Shown here piece after piece: positions 10,887-12,450 of a stretch of DNA of 12,450 bases. Origin of the DNA: JAYFNU01 sp964622315. GTDB taxonomy: Bacteria; Bacillota; Clostridia; Oscillospirales; Ruminococcaceae. How positions within the stretch are numbered: the stretch's first letter is position 1; each line of letters begins with the position of its first letter. The notes beneath the pieces are model-generated. The model worked only from the letters and a program-made list of their open reading frames with translations, ran no database searches and was not told where the DNA came from. Made by a program: the position numbers and the translations under genes. The stretch spans positions 1-12,450 of the forward strand of contig CAZUOY010000055.1 of assembly GCA_964622315.1 (NCBI GenBank), given 5' to 3'.

Positions 10887-12450
10887 ATGTCAAAGCTTGT
10901 AATTGTCGAGTCCCCCGCAAAGGCGAAAACAATTAAAAAGTATCTCGGAAAGGGCTATGAGGTTATGGCGTCAATGGGTCATATCCGTGACCTTCCGCAG
11001 AATTCTCTGGGCGTAAACGTGGATAAGGAATTTCGCCCCCAGTATCTCAATATAAGCGGAAAGGAAAAGCTGATTAAGGAGCTTCAAGCCGCGGCTCAGG
11101 GAAGCGACGGCGTGTTACTTGCGACCGACCCTGACCGTGAGGGCGAGGCTATCTCGTGGCATCTTGCGCATATTCTTAAGCTGAGCGTTGACGATAAAAA
11201 CAGGGTCACCTTCGGCGAGATAACGAAAAAGGGCATTGAGGCGGGAATGAGTGCGCCGAGGACGATAGACCTCGACCTTGTAAATTCTCAGCAAGCGCGC
11301 CGCGTTCTTGACAGAATTGTCGGATATAAGCTTTCGCCGTTCCTTTGGCGAAAGGTGCGCCGCGGGCTTTCCGCCGGTCGTGTGCAGTCGGTGGCGGTAA
11401 GACTGATTGTTGACCGCGAGCGCGAGATAGAGGCGTTTGTGCCCGAGGAATTTTGGACAATCGACGCGGTGTTAAAGGCGTCGGGAAGCCAGAAAACCTT
11501 TACCGCGCGTCTTCGCACTAAGGAGGGTATAGCGCCCGACGATTTTAAAATAGAAAACGAGGCGGCGGCAAACGCGATACTCGCCGACATAGAGAACGAA
11601 AAATATGTTATCAGCGACATAAAGCGCGGCACGAGAAAGCGCGCGCCCGAGCCTCCGTTCATTACCTCCACCCTTCAGCAGGAGGCGTCAAAGCGACTCA
11701 ATTTCACGGCAAGAAGGACGATGCGTGCCGCACAGGAGCTATATGAAGGCATTGATGTTGAGGGCTACGGCTCAATCGGTCTTATCACCTATATGAGAAC
11801 CGACTCGCTTCGCGTATCCGATGACGCCATTGCGGACGCAAACAATTACATTGAGAGCGAATACGGTGAAAAGTATGTCTGCCGCTACGCTCGTTCTTAT
11901 AAACGCAAGAACGCAAGCACCGTTCAAGACGCCCATGAGGCCATTCGTCCGACGGTGGTGGAGCTTACCCCCGACAAGGCAAAAAAATCTCTTTCCGCCG
12001 ACCAGTACAAGCTTTATAAGCTAATTTGGGAGCGGTTTATCGCAAGCCGTATGAGCGACCAGCTGCTCAATACAATGGTTGTCGGAATAAACGTGGGCGA
12101 GTATAGCTTCCGTGCGAATGGTCACAGCGTTGAGTTCGACGGTTTCACCAAGCTTTACGAGGTAGCGGAGGAGAAGGGCGACAGCTTTACCGACCTTCCC
12201 GCGCTCACCGAGCAAAGCGAGCTTACAAAAAAAGAGCTTAAGCCCGCACAGAGGTTCACACAGCCGCCTATGCGGTTTACCGAGGCGACGCTTATTAAAA
12301 CACTTGAGGAGAACGGAATAGGAAGACCCTCGACCTATGCGCCGACAATTTCCACGATAATTGACCGCGGCTATGTTGAGCGCGACCAGAAATCCATTAA
12401 GCCCACGGCGCTCGGCACGGTTGTAACAGACCTTATGATAGACCAGTTCA
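10887..12450 (+). CDS. topA: DNA topoisomerase I (type IA), 5' part; gene runs off the window
   Basis: The frame is open from the ATG at 10887 to the last base, giving 521 residues with no stop. The TOPRIM domain opens SKLVIVESPAKAKTIKKYL (Glu8) and contains LLATDPDREGEAISWHL, with the metal-binding Asp81, Asp83 and Glu85. VNSQQARRVLDRIVGYKLSP and RGLSAGRVQSVAVRL follow. The active-site block is SIGLITYMRTDS with catalytic Tyr302, which forms the 5'-phosphotyrosine link. HEAIRPT (350-356) and GIGRPSTYAPTISTI (477-491) complete the core. The C-terminal zinc-finger or DNA-binding repeats of bacterial TopA would lie beyond the window. The enzyme relaxes negative supercoils. AAGGA (10875-10879) precedes the start by 7 bases. 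The 17-base gap after dprA implies a shared transcript. Confidence 0.98.
   Translation, partial: MSKLVIVESPAKAKTIKKYLGKGYEVMASMGHIRDLPQNSLGVNVDKEFRPQYLNISGKEKLIKELQAAAQGSDGVLLATDPDREGEAISWHLAHILKLSVDDKNRVTFGEITKKGIEAGMSAPRTIDLDLVNSQQARRVLDRIVGYKLSPFLWRKVRRGLSAGRVQSVAVRLIVDREREIEAFVPEEFWTIDAVLKASGSQKTFTARLRTKEGIAPDDFKIENEAAANAILADIENEKYVISDIKRGTRKRAPEPPFITSTLQQEASKRLNFTARRTMRAAQELYEGIDVEGYGSIGLITYMRTDSLRVSDDAIADANNYIESEYGEKYVCRYARSYKRKNASTVQDAHEAIRPTVVELTPDKAKKSLSADQYKLYKLIWERFIASRMSDQLLNTMVVGINVGEYSFRANGHSVEFDGFTKLYEVAEEKGDSFTDLPALTEQSELTKKELKPAQRFTQPPMRFTEATLIKTLEENGIGRPSTYAPTISTIIDRGYVERDQKSIKPTALGTVVTDLMIDQF

Overview
The window looks like chromosomal core sequence from a low-to-moderate GC Gram-positive of the class Clostridia, plausibly an Oscillospirales/Ruminococcaceae-type gut bacterium. 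That placement is inference from gene content: an oxidoreductase/DUF1667 pair, a zinc-ribbon clostripain, a guanine riboswitch, an infC-rpmI-rplT operon with an attenuator leader, and a TrmH-family/dprA/topA cluster. No rRNA, tRNA, phage or transposase gene is visible. Both ends of the window cut through a gene.

Layout. Positions 1-860 (+ strand) hold the 3' end of a flavin-dependent oxidoreductase gene and a 1-base-overlapping DUF1667 gene, closed by a strong terminator (877-910). Positions 911-1210 are a non-coding palindromic repeat element with perfect 24-bp terminal inverted repeats; it fills the gap between two convergent genes. Three genes follow on the - strand: a membrane-anchored zinc-ribbon/clostripain (C11) protease (1211-3493), an NCS2/AzgA-type purine permease (3603-4958), and a large polytopic membrane protein resembling GT-C glycosyltransferases (5363-7444). 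The permease has a leader of about 290 nt carrying a C74 (guanine-class) purine riboswitch and terminator. Positions 7445-7720 are a divergent promoter region, with the infC attenuator leader on the + side. From 7721 to the end everything is on the + strand: infC with a non-AUG (ATA) start, rpmI, rplT, a TrmH/SpoU-family RNA methyltransferase gene, dprA and the 5' 521 codons of topA.

How the genes work together. infC, rpmI and rplT encode translation factor IF3 and ribosomal proteins L35 and L20, and are expected to be co-regulated through the leader, as in the known L20-controlled operons of Firmicutes. The methyltransferase, dprA and topA genes are packed tightly (4-base overlap, then a 17-nt gap) and may receive readthrough from rplT, because the hairpin after rplT lacks a good U-tract. 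The permease is expected to be shut off by intracellular guanine or hypoxanthine through the riboswitch. The protease and the GT-C-like protein each appear to have their own promoter.

The points most worth a second look are the 300-bp palindromic element at 911-1210, a 13-bp long-range antiterminator candidate in the riboswitch leader, the duplicated heptamer around the infC attenuator, and the ATA start of infC. I did not find convincing evidence of a wholly new multi-gene system.
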